DNA from: an uncultured Alphaproteobacteria bacterium
GTDB taxonomy: Bacteria; Pseudomonadota; Alphaproteobacteria; Rhizobiales; Ancalomicrobiaceae
DNA length: 61,869 nucleotides
Assembly (NCBI GenBank): GCA_937892955.1
Contig: CALBKH010000030.1
Span: forward strand, 1 to 61,869
Direction of reading: 5' to 3'
Part shown: positions 51,389-61,869 of the stretch, piece after piece
Position numbering within the stretch: position 1 is the first letter of the stretch
Layout of the letters: each line of letters opens with the position of its first letter
The notes under the pieces: generated by a model
Told to the model about the DNA's origin: nothing
Databases searched by the model: none
What the model saw: the letters and a program-made list of their open reading frames with translations, nothing else
Translations under genes and position numbers: made by a program

Positions 51389-53164
51389 TCAGAGCAACAC
51401 GTCGAAGCCGACACGGGTGCCTTCGCCCGGCCGGGATTCGATCTCCAGCGTCGCACCGGCGAGATCGGCCTGTTCGCGCACGCCGACGAGGCCGAAGTGG
51501 CCGTCGCGGGTCTCCTGCGGGTCGAAACCGACGCCGTCGTCGACGACCTCGGCCACCAGATGGTCGCCGTCGTCGCGGCCGACCACCCGCGCGGTGATGG
51601 CGATGTGACGGGCTTCCGCGTGCTTCTCGACGTTGCGTACCGCCTCCTCGACGATGCGGAACACCGCTTCGGTGGTGCGGTCGGCGAGCGAGGCGGCGCG
51701 ATCGTCGACCGAGACGGTGACCTCGATGTCGATGCGGTCGCGCAGCCGTTTGACCATCCGCCGCAACGCTTCGGAGAGACCGTCGTCGCGCACCGGCGAA
51801 TAGCGCAGTTGCATCACCGCGTCGCGGGCCTGGTTCATCCCCTCGCGCGCCACTTCTTCGGCCGCGGCGAGTTCGCCGTCGACCCGCGCCGGATCGCCGA
51901 CGAGGCGGCGGGCGAGGCGGATCTGGGTGAGGAGGGCGAGGAGCGAATGGGCGAGCGTGTCGTGCAGGTCGCGGGCGATCCTGAGCCGCTCGCGCACCAC
52001 CGCGGCGAAACGGTTCTCCTGCTCCATCCGCTCGATCTCTCGGGCCCGCGCCGCCACCCGCTGATCGAGTTCGGCGTTGAGGCTGGTGAGTTCGGTGTTG
52101 GCGGTCTGCAGCGTGGCGATCAGCGCCCCGAGCGAGCGCGAGATGCGCGCCGCCTCGTCCTCGCCGGTGAGCGCCGGGAAGGCCGCGGCGCGGCCGAGCC
52201 GCAGATCATCGGCGGCCTCGGCGACCGACTTCAGCCGCCGCATCAGCCGTGCCGCCACCAGGGCGCCGATCAGCGCCGCGAAGACGCCGCCGCCGGCGAT
52301 CGCCGCGAAGATGCCGGCCGCCGTCCGCCCCGCCGGGGCGAAGGCGATGGCCGTCGGCTCGCGCACCAGCACCCACCAGCCGAGCCCGCCGAAATCGGCG
52401 AAGCCGCGCGACCGGGCGACACCGGTGAGCCGCCCGTCCTCGACCCGCCAACCGTCCTCGCCGTGGAACTTCGCGAGGTCGATCAGCGTCCCCGCCGGCA
52501 CGCGGTCGGAGCCGAGCAGCACGGTGCCGTCGCGACCCGCCACCAGCACCTCGATGCCCCTGCGCGTCTTGCGCAGCCCGTCGAGCGTCGCCGCCCTGAG
52601 ACCCTCGATCCACGACCGCCCGAGCGAGGCGCCGAGCACCCCGAGCACGTCGCCGGTGGCGTCGCGGATCGGCGCCGACATGTCGACGAAACGCAGCGGT
52701 TCGCCGCCGCGCGCCCCCGACGGATCGCGGCCGAGCATCACCTCGCGGTGGACGTCGCCGACGTAGGGGCCGAGGAAGCCGGAGGTGAACCACGGCCGCG
52801 ACGCCACCGAGCGGTTGGCGAGCACGTCGCCGGTGGCGGCGATCACCACGCCCTGGGTGTCGACGACGCCGGCCCACTCGATCTCCTTCAGCGCGCTCTT
52901 CAGGTCGGTCAGCACCTGCCCGACGTCGGCCTGCGGCAGGGCGCCGATGCGCGCGCCCATCAGCGTCGCCGAAGCCGCCACCCATTGCCGCCGGCCGGCG
53001 AGATTGGCGTCGATGGTCTCGACCAGCCGCTGCGCATGGGCGGCGTAGACGAGGCCGATCTCGCCCTCGATCGCACGCCGCGCCTCGCCCATGGTCCAGG
53101 CGCCCACCACCGCCGCGACCACCAGCGACACCGCGCCGATCGACCAGCCGATCGCCGCCGCCAC
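51389..53164 (-). CDS. Membrane sensor histidine kinase, NarX/UhpB class
   Basis: 591 residues. TM1 at about 5-24, a periplasmic double-Cache-like sensor (about 30-275), TM2 at about 283-305, a HAMP region (308-365), then HisKA_3 with phospho-acceptor His401 in RIARDLHDTLAHSL and a HATPase with VVDDGVGFDP and HFGLVGVREQADLAG. HisKA_3 kinases normally partner NarL-type regulators, but none is encoded in the flanking genes. Start is GTG at 53164; the frame stays open about 145 bases upstream without a usual start codon, so the N-terminus is uncertain. Confidence 0.87.
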   Translation of the reverse strand: MAAAIGWSIGAVSLVVAAVVGAWTMGEARRAIEGEIGLVYAAHAQRLVETIDANLAGRRQWVAASATLMGARIGALPQADVGQVLTDLKSALKEIEWAGVVDTQGVVIAATGDVLANRSVASRPWFTSGFLGPYVGDVHREVMLGRDPSGARGGEPLRFVDMSAPIRDATGDVLGVLGASLGRSWIEGLRAATLDGLRKTRRGIEVLVAGRDGTVLLGSDRVPAGTLIDLAKFHGEDGWRVEDGRLTGVARSRGFADFGGLGWWVLVREPTAIAFAPAGRTAAGIFAAIAGGGVFAALIGALVAARLMRRLKSVAEAADDLRLGRAAAFPALTGEDEAARISRSLGALIATLQTANTELTSLNAELDQRVAARAREIERMEQENRFAAVVRERLRIARDLHDTLAHSLLALLTQIRLARRLVGDPARVDGELAAAEEVAREGMNQARDAVMQLRYSPVRDDGLSEALRRMVKRLRDRIDIEVTVSVDDRAASLADRTTEAVFRIVEEAVRNVEKHAEARHIAITARVVGRDDGDHLVAEVVDDGVGFDPQETRDGHFGLVGVREQADLAGATLEIESRPGEGTRVGFDVLL

Positions 53165-53412
53165 CCGCCGCCGCGGATCGAGCGCGGCGAGCAGGCGGAG
53201 CGGTCGCAGGCGCGTCGGGGCGGACGGGGCGAGCGCGGTGATGGTTGCGGGCCTCCGGTCGAAGGGCAGCGGGATCCTGCCCGCATCATACGACGATCGC
53301 CGCCGCCGTCATCCGCGCCCCGGCCTCGCCTCGCCGGTCGGCCGCGTCGTTTCGGCTGACCCCGACGGCGATCCGTGCTATCGAGCCGCCTCGCTCCACC
53401 AGGGGACATGCC

Positions 53413-54081
53413 TTGTACCTCGTGCTCTTCGACGTCGACGGCACGCTGATCGACAGCCAACACATGATCACCGCCGCCATGGGCCGCGCTTTCGCGGCGC
53501 GCGGCCGGCCGGTCCCCTCGCGCGCCGACACGCTCGGCGTCGTCGGCCTGTCGCTCGACGTGGCGATGGCGCGGCTCCTCGGCAGGCCGGAGATCGACGA
53601 CGACGCGCGCGATCTCTCCGCCGCCTACAAGGACGCCTTCTTCGACCTCAGGACTTCGTCCGATCACCAGGAGCCGCTCTATCCCGGCGCCCGCGAGGCG
53701 CTCGATGCGCTCTCCGCTCGCGACGACGTGATTCTCGGCCTGGCGACGGGCAAGTCGATGCGCGGCGTTCGGGCGATCCTCGATCTGCACGGGCTCCACG
53801 GCCGTTTCGCCACCCTCCAGACGGCGGACGGCAACCCGTCGAAGCCGCATCCGGGGATGATCCACGTCGCGCTCGCCGAAACCGGGGTGACGCCGGACAG
53901 GGCCGTGATCGTCGGCGACACCACCTATGACGTCGAGATGGCCGGAGCCGCGGGGATCGCGGCGATCGGCGTCTCCTGGGGCTATCATGCGGAGGCCGCG
54001 CTGACGCGGGCCGGGGCGGCCGCCGTCCTTCCCCATTGGGACCGGCTGATGCCCACTCTCGACGATCTCTTCGACTGGTGA
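53413..54081 (+). CDS. HAD-family hydrolase, phosphoglycolate-phosphatase-like
   Basis: 222 residues. The HAD nucleophile motif FDVDGTLIDS lies at 6-15, motif II Thr/Ser in GLATGKSMRG, and motif III/IV in KPHPGM and VIVGDTTYDVEMAGAAG. It is subfamily IA with an alpha-helical cap. The start is probably TTG at 53413, since AGGGG lies just upstream and the nearby ATG at 53408 is out of frame; GTG at 53422 is an alternative. It ends six bases before the ATP12 gene, so the two are probably cotranscribed. Confidence 0.87.
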   Translation: MYLVLFDVDGTLIDSQHMITAAMGRAFAARGRPVPSRADTLGVVGLSLDVAMARLLGRPEIDDDARDLSAAYKDAFFDLRTSSDHQEPLYPGAREALDALSARDDVILGLATGKSMRGVRAILDLHGLHGRFATLQTADGNPSKPHPGMIHVALAETGVTPDRAVIVGDTTYDVEMAGAAGIAAIGVSWGYHAEAALTRAGAAAVLPHWDRLMPTLDDLFDW

Positions 54082-54087
54082 CGACCG

Positions 54088-54879
54088 ATGCGTGATCTCC
54101 TCTGGTACGACCCCTCCACCCCGGTCGAGCAGCCTGATTTCGATCCAGATCCGATTTCGCGGACGCGCGCCGCGATGCGCAAGGATCTGCCGAAGCGCTT
54201 CTGGAAGGAGGTCGCGATCGAGCCGGTCGCCGGCGGCGGGTCGCGCGTGCTGCTCGACGGTCGGCCGGTGAAGACGCCGGGCAAGCGCGAACTGGTGCTG
54301 CCGCGCGCCGATCTCGCCGAGGCGATCGCGGCGGAATGGCGGGCGCAGGACACCCATGTCGATCCCGGCACCATGCCGCTCACCCGGCTCGCCAATTCGG
54401 TGATCGACGGGGTGACGCAACGCTTCGACGAGGTCGCCGACGACGCGGCGAAATATGCCGCGACCGACCTCGTGTGCTATCGCGCCGACGCGCCGGAGCG
54501 GCTGGTGGAGCGTCAGACCGCCGGCTGGGACCCGCTGCTCGACTGGGTCGAGGACACCTACGGCGCCCGCCTGCTCGTGGCCGAAGGCATCGTCCATGTC
54601 GGCCAGGACGGCGAGGCGCTGGCGACCCTGCGCGGCGTGCTGACCACCTGGGACTCGTGGCGGCTCGCCGGCTTCCACACCGCGACGACGCTGACCGGCT
54701 CGTTCGTCGTGGCGCTGGCCCTCGCCGAGGGGCGCCTCGACCGCGACACGGCCTGGGCGCTCGCCCATCTCGACGAGAATTGGAACGCCGAGCTGTGGGG
54801 TCGCGATCCGGAAGCCGAGATGCGGCTCGGCTTTCGCCGCATCGAGTTCGACGCCGCCGCCGCCTTCATGGGCGTGTGA
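54088..54879 (+). CDS. ATP12-type F1-ATPase assembly chaperone
   Basis: 263 residues. ATP12 blocks include RFWKEVAIEP, GRPVKTPGKRELVLP, EWRAQDTHVDPGTMPLTRLANSVID and the C-terminal HLDENWNAELWGRDPEAEMR. In mitochondria Atp12 binds free F1 alpha; alphaproteobacterial homologues are assumed to do the same. Pairing with the HAD phosphatase on its upstream side is common in this group. Confidence 0.92.
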   Translation: MRDLLWYDPSTPVEQPDFDPDPISRTRAAMRKDLPKRFWKEVAIEPVAGGGSRVLLDGRPVKTPGKRELVLPRADLAEAIAAEWRAQDTHVDPGTMPLTRLANSVIDGVTQRFDEVADDAAKYAATDLVCYRADAPERLVERQTAGWDPLLDWVEDTYGARLLVAEGIVHVGQDGEALATLRGVLTTWDSWRLAGFHTATTLTGSFVVALALAEGRLDRDTAWALAHLDENWNAELWGRDPEAEMRLGFRRIEFDAAAAFMGV

Positions 54880-55019
54880 GCGGGCGGTCGGCCGGCTGCC
54901 GAGACGCCTGCCTGCCCGTGGCGGAAGCCCGGGCGGTGTGTTCATGAACGCCCTTCAGATGATGTCGGCTCGGCCGACGAAGCGACGTTCGGTGTCGCTG
55001 CATTCATGCCCGCTTCGGC

Positions 55020-55029
55020 GTAACGTTAC
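55020..55029. promoter_or_regulatory. Perfect 10-bp palindrome upstream of the CapK-like gene
   Basis: GTAACGTTAC, fully self-complementary, 124 bases before the start at 55154. It could be a regulator half-site pair, but a palindrome of this length can also arise by chance. Confidence 0.3.
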
Positions 55030-55153
55030 ATGGCCGTGAACCGGCGCGCCTACGCGGTTTGACACGGGTCGATCGAAACGGAGCGACTTGGTGTAGTCTC
55101 CGGTCGACGGAGTTTTCCACGACGGACACGAAGAACGGATATCGCCGACGGAT

Positions 55154-56539
55154 ATGCGTTTCAGTCTTCTCAGCGCACTGGGATACTTCGCCGGCGGCCT
55201 CTGGACCGCCTGGGGCGGACGGAAACGTGTCGAGGCGAAGCAACTCCGCAACCTGCGGCGTCTCGTGGAAAAGGCGCGACGCGACTCCCCGCTGTTCCAC
55301 AGGCTCTACGCCGGTTTACCGCCATCGGGCGAAGTCGAACTGCGTGATTTGCCGGTGACCCGCAAACCCGATCTCATGCGGGATTTCGACGATTGGCTCA
55401 CGATCCGTACCCTTCCCCTCGAAAGGGCCCGCGAGCATCTCCGGGACATCGGCAAGATCGGCGTGCCGATCGACGATGTCGCCGTTTTCCAGACCTCCGG
55501 GACATCGGGCGAGCCGGCGGTGATCGTGCTGCCCTCGTCGTTCGTCGAGTATGCCTATGGGATCCAGATGGCACGCTTCGATCGACACCGGTGGAAGCTC
55601 GTCCGGGATATCCGCAAACTCGGCGCGAGGGTGACGATCACCGGCGGGAACGGCCATTTCGCCGGGAGTGGGTTCAACAAGCTGATGCGGAGGCTGAATC
55701 CGAGATTGGCGAGCAGCTTCGGCGTGACCTTCGTCGAGGCCGATCAGCCGATCGATCGGCTCGTCGAAAGACTGAACGCGATCCGGAAGGCCGCCTGGAT
55801 CGTGACCTACCCGAGCATGCTGGCCATCCTCGTCAAGGAGAAGGAGGTCGGGCGGCTCCGGATCGAGCCGGCGCTCTTCTCGACAGGAGGCGAGACGCTC
55901 ACGGACCATCTGCGCGCGCGTGCTCGACGGGCCTTCCCCTCGTTGCGATACGGCATTCAGGACCCCTATGGCTGCACCGAGTGCCTGGCGCTGTCGTTCG
56001 AATGCAGTTGCGGACGGAAGCACCTGAATGAAGACTGGGTCGTCCTGGAAGCGGTCGACGAAGCGATGCGGCCCGTTCCCGACGGCACGCAGTCGGACAC
56101 CGTGTTGCTGACGGTGCTCGCCAACGACGTTCAACCCTTCATCCGATATGACCTCGGCGACCGTGTTCGCTTCCACACGGACCCGTGCCCCTGTGGGTCG
56201 CCGTTCCGCAGTTTTCGGGTGGAGGGGCGCGAAGCGACGCTCGTCCGTGTCGGCGAGGTGACGTTGTCGCCGCTCGTTTTCGATCTCGAGCACGAGCGCG
56301 CCCGGCGCGTTCAATTGGTCCAGATCGGCGACGGTGATTTCGAAGTGCGGATGGAACCGGCGGCCGGGATGGCGGTCGGGGATGCCTTGCGAGAGGTCGT
56401 CGAGTCGGTGAAACGCGTGTTTCGCGATCACGGCCTGGAGCACGTCTCGGTGCGAGAAAGCCGGTCCCCGCTCGAATTCACCGCGAGCGGCAAGTTCCAC
56501 GAAGTCTTGCCTCTGCGGAGAGCCGACCTGCGGGCCTGA
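55154..56539 (+). CDS. CapK/PaaK-like adenylate-forming enzyme
   Basis: 461 residues. AMP-binding core motifs are present: TSGTSGEP (114-121), FSTGGETL near 237, YGCTE near 277, RYDLGDR near 336 and the C-terminal Lys in SGKFHEV. Overall layout is that of phenylacetate-CoA ligase and CapK capsule proteins. Cys clusters (CTECLALSFECSCG and DPCPCG) may bind zinc, as in PaaK-type enzymes. Substrate unknown. It stands alone, with 274 bases upstream and 221 downstream, and could be a horizontally acquired single gene. Confidence 0.82.
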   Translation: MRFSLLSALGYFAGGLWTAWGGRKRVEAKQLRNLRRLVEKARRDSPLFHRLYAGLPPSGEVELRDLPVTRKPDLMRDFDDWLTIRTLPLERAREHLRDIGKIGVPIDDVAVFQTSGTSGEPAVIVLPSSFVEYAYGIQMARFDRHRWKLVRDIRKLGARVTITGGNGHFAGSGFNKLMRRLNPRLASSFGVTFVEADQPIDRLVERLNAIRKAAWIVTYPSMLAILVKEKEVGRLRIEPALFSTGGETLTDHLRARARRAFPSLRYGIQDPYGCTECLALSFECSCGRKHLNEDWVVLEAVDEAMRPVPDGTQSDTVLLTVLANDVQPFIRYDLGDRVRFHTDPCPCGSPFRSFRVEGREATLVRVGEVTLSPLVFDLEHERARRVQLVQIGDGDFEVRMEPAAGMAVGDALREVVESVKRVFRDHGLEHVSVRESRSPLEFTASGKFHEVLPLRRADLRA

Positions 56540-56760
56540 GCCGAGCCGGGTTTGCCGGAGGCCCCGACTCCTGAGAGGATGGGGCGAACACGGCCGAGAC
56601 GACCGACGAGTTCTCGCCCGAGGACGGATCGTCGCCGGTCGACGAGCCGGCGACTTCGCGTGAGGCCGCCGATGGGGATCCGACGTTAGGGGCACTATGC
56701 CGGGGGGGCGGGGCGTGATAATCACCGCCCCCGATCTCACGAAAGAACGGGGCCGGTCCC

Positions 56761-58293
<1,533 letters not shown>

Positions 58294-58318
58294 GGCTTCT
58301 TCGTCCGGTGGACCTTCG

Positions 58319-58347
58319 GACCGCGGCTCGCAAGGGCCGCGGTCTTC
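58319..58347 (+). terminator. Terminator after pccB
   Basis: GACCGCGGC (58319-58327) pairs perfectly with GCCGCGGTC (58336-58344) around an eight-base loop; TTCGCATTTTCG follows. It partly separates pccB from the two small genes and pccA. Confidence 0.7.
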
Positions 58348-58424
58348 GCATTTTCGTGGTGACGGGAACTCTTTTCGATCGGCGGCGTTCTTCTCACGAC
58401 ATTCGTCGAAAAGGAGATCGTACC

Positions 58425-58586
58425 ATGTCCGAAAACTCTGGTGGCGCTTCCGGTATCCTCGGTGTTCTCATCGGCGCCCTGATCGTCGTGGGGCTGGGTT
58501 GGTTCTTCATCGGTGGCGGCGTCGGTCACGCCGAGAAGATCGACGTTCAGATCAAGCCTCCGGCGATCACCACGCCGGCCAAGTGA
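58425..58586 (+). CDS. Small single-span membrane protein
   Basis: 53 residues, family not recognised. A short Gly/Ser-rich N-terminus (MSENSGGASG) is followed by one membrane helix (about 11-31, ILGVLIGALIVVGLGWFFIG) and a 20-residue tail AEKIDVQIKPPAITTPAK predicted outside. AAAGGAG lies ten bases before the ATG, and codon use fits the genome, so it is probably real. Glycine-zipper-like spacing in the helix suggests oligomerisation or stress membranes. Confidence 0.72.
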   Translation: MSENSGGASGILGVLIGALIVVGLGWFFIGGGVGHAEKIDVQIKPPAITTPAK

Positions 58587-58745
58587 CCGCGGTCACCGCC
58601 CGTCGGCGAACGCTCGGCGGGCCGATGATCGCACTGTCCATGGCGGCCCCCGCTCCGGCGGGGGACGCGGTGCGTCGAGAGAGCCCCGATCGCCATTTCC
58701 TCGCCCTCATCGCGACCATGCTGGGAGGTCGAGGAGGGCCAGCCG

Positions 58746-59024
58746 ATGTCGATTCGCACCACGCTCGCCGCCGCGGCCATGGTCGTGGCCGTCGTCCCGG
58801 CCGGGGCCGAGGACTATTCGGCCATGAGCTGCTCTCGCCTCTGGTACGCCGAGAACCTCATCCTGAAACGCCACGGCTTCTGTTTCACCGACCCGCGGGC
58901 GGTGAAACGCTTCGGCAACGATGGCTGCACCATCACCATGGAGAGCCGGGTGCCGATGACGGTGCGCGAACGCGACGACCGCGCCCGGATCGTGCTGACG
59001 CGCCGGATGAAACTGTGCCGCTGA
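58746..59024 (+). CDS. Small exported YARHG-domain protein
   Basis: 92 residues. A signal peptide (1-21, AAAAMVVAVVPAGA-ED) is followed by a YARHG-type domain: CSRLWYAENLILKRHGFCF and RAVKRFGNDGC. Four cysteines (SCSRL, GFCF, DGCT, KLCR) could form two disulfides. YARHG is a peptidoglycan- or envelope-associated module of unknown role. It sits between pccB and pccA with no obvious link to carboxylation. ATG at 58746 follows GAGGAGGGCC. Confidence 0.8.
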   Translation: MSIRTTLAAAAMVVAVVPAGAEDYSAMSCSRLWYAENLILKRHGFCFTDPRAVKRFGNDGCTITMESRVPMTVRERDDRARIVLTRRMKLCR

Positions 59025-59181
59025 GCCACCGGGAGGCGAGGCGGAGCTTCGAATCGACCGGCTCCGGCTCTTCGGACGGGGTCCGTTTCTCGGATCGCCT
59101 TTAGACTTGGTTGCGGTCCCTCGCGGAACCGCCTAAGAACCACGCCGTCGAATTCGTCTGTCCGGGATCGGTGGCCAATCC

Positions 59182-61197
<2,016 letters not shown>

Positions 61198-61224
61198 TCG
61201 ATCTCGATCCTCGGTCCCGGTCGA

Positions 61225-61257
61225 GCGACGGGCGCCTTCGGGCGCCCGTCGCCGTTT
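61225..61257 (+). terminator. Terminator after pccA
   Basis: A 12-bp perfect stem, GCGACGGGCGCC with GGCGCCCGTCGC, capped by the stable tetraloop TTCG and followed by CGTTTCGG. Confidence 0.85.
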
Positions 61258-61395
61258 CGGCGGCTCCCGGCTCGATCGGGCGCGCGTGCGATGCTTCGAA
61301 ATCGGGCACGCCTCCGGGTTTCCACGTGTATCGCGAAGCGGCGCTCCCCGATTATCAATGACCGACCGGCAAGGTGTCCGGGGGGAGTTCTTGCG

Positions 61396-61671
61396 GTGGT
61401 CGTCTACAGGGTGGTGCTCTCCGGCCGTGTCCAGGGCGTGGGTTTCCGCGCCTGGATCGAGCGGACCGCACGATCGCTCGGCCTGTCGGGCTGGGTGCGC
61501 AATCGGCGCGACGGATCGGTCGAGGCGCTTTTCGCCGGGCCGGCCGCGGTGGTCGACGACATGATTTCGCGCTGTCGGCGCGGCCCCGATCACGCCCGCG
61601 TCGAGGTGCTGGAGCGCCACGAGGAGAGCGAGGCGCCGCTTCCCGGCTTCCAGATCCGCCCGAGCGTCTGA
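61396..61671 (+). CDS. acyP: Acylphosphatase
   Basis: 91 residues with the whole acylphosphatase core: LSGRVQGVGFRAWIERTARS, where the Arg is the phosphate-binding residue, and GLSGWVRNRRDGSVEALFAG, where the Asn positions water. It hydrolyses acyl phosphates such as carbamoyl phosphate. A GTG at 61396 is the likely start, with GGGGGGAG eight bases upstream; the upstream ATG at 61291 would add an unconserved 35-residue lead. Confidence 0.9.
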   Translation: MVVYRVVLSGRVQGVGFRAWIERTARSLGLSGWVRNRRDGSVEALFAGPAAVVDDMISRCRRGPDHARVEVLERHEESEAPLPGFQIRPSV

Positions 61672-61690
61672 GGCGACACGACGAACCGCC

Positions 61691-61869
61691 TCAGCGGGCG
61701 AACACCGCCACCGTCGGGCCGAAGATCGCCTCGAACTCCCGCTTCATCACCACGTCGACATCGCTCATCGTCACCGGCAGGCCGAGGTCGACGAGCGAGG
61801 TGACGCCGTGGCCATGGATGCCGCAGGGCACGATGCCGCCGAAGTGGGAGAGGTCGGGCTCGACGTTGA
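61691..61869 (-). CDS. lipB: Lipoate-protein ligase B (octanoyltransferase), C-terminal part
   Basis: Partial: the - strand frame runs off the window at its 5' end. The visible part includes NVEPDLSHFGGIVPCGIHGH and GVTSLVDLGLPVTMSDVDVV, with the LipB catalytic Cys in the PCGI motif, and ends ...FGPTVAVFAR. LipB transfers octanoyl from ACP to lipoyl-dependent enzymes. It is convergent with acyP across 19 bases. Confidence 0.93.
   Translation of the reverse strand, partial: NVEPDLSHFGGIVPCGIHGHGVTSLVDLGLPVTMSDVDVVMKREFEAIFGPTVAVFAR

Noticed and set aside
51080..53359. A 759-codon + strand frame opposite the sensor kinase
   Set aside because: The - strand frame has the kinase motifs; the + frame is GC-driven.
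54880..55153. A sigma-70 promoter with TTGACA at 55059
   Set aside because: No -10 box at usual spacing; the nearest candidate, TGTAGT, is 27 bases away.

Overview
The window is GC-rich chromosomal DNA from an alphaproteobacterium, most likely a member of the Hyphomicrobiales (Rhizobiales). Three things point there: the tuf-S10-spc-alpha ribosomal gene order with adk between secY and rpsM; an energy-coupling biotin transporter, an ATP12-type chaperone and a split propionyl-CoA carboxylase; and palindromic repeats of the kind scattered through rhizobial genomes. The family cannot be fixed from the sequence. No tRNA, rRNA, CRISPR array, transposase, integrase or phage gene was found.

Region 1 (1-14830) is the ribosomal supercluster on the + strand: the end of tuf, 27 ribosomal protein genes from rpsJ to rplQ, then secY, adk and rpoA in their usual places. 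Hairpins after adk, before rpsM, after rpsK and after rplQ probably partition or attenuate its transcripts.

Region 2 (14900-23250) holds housekeeping and stress genes: a divergent HxlR regulator/short-chain dehydrogenase pair with an obvious operator, a DegP-type periplasmic protease, rarA, the bioMNY transporter, a CrcB/Fluc fluoride channel and an RluC/D pseudouridine synthase.

Region 3 (23300-37810) is mostly on the - strand: katG divergent from oxyR, a D-2-hydroxyacid dehydrogenase with a RidA protein, a secreted GH3 beta-glucosidase, an unknown secreted protein, a 909-residue secreted protein ending in about 290 residues of hexad and heptad repeats, slyX, a peptide-deformylase-like protein with altered metal-site motifs, and a DUF4139 protein.

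Region 4 (37960-46570) is a sulfur-oxidation island. On the - strand are a glutaredoxin-CcdA fusion, a YeeE/YedE sulfur transporter and soxY. A gap of about 950 bases follows. On the + strand are flavocytochrome c sulfide dehydrogenase (fccAB), a NapC-type tetraheme cytochrome, an internally duplicated tetraheme cytochrome and soxZ. No soxA, soxX, soxB or soxCD is present. I infer periplasmic oxidation of sulfide or bound sulfane sulfur, with SoxYZ as carrier and c-type cytochromes as electron exit.

Region 5 (46600-61869) contains a MacB-like ABC efflux system, a sensor kinase without a neighbouring response regulator, a HAD phosphatase, an ATP12 chaperone, a CapK/PaaK-like adenylate-forming enzyme, pccB and pccA separated by two small exported or membrane proteins, acylphosphatase and the end of lipB.

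The most striking non-coding signal is a family of 129-133 bp bi-palindromic elements (23049, 35591, 44563). Each starts with TGATACC and ends with GGTATGAG or AGTATGAG, and in all three the leading TGA is the stop codon of the adjacent gene.
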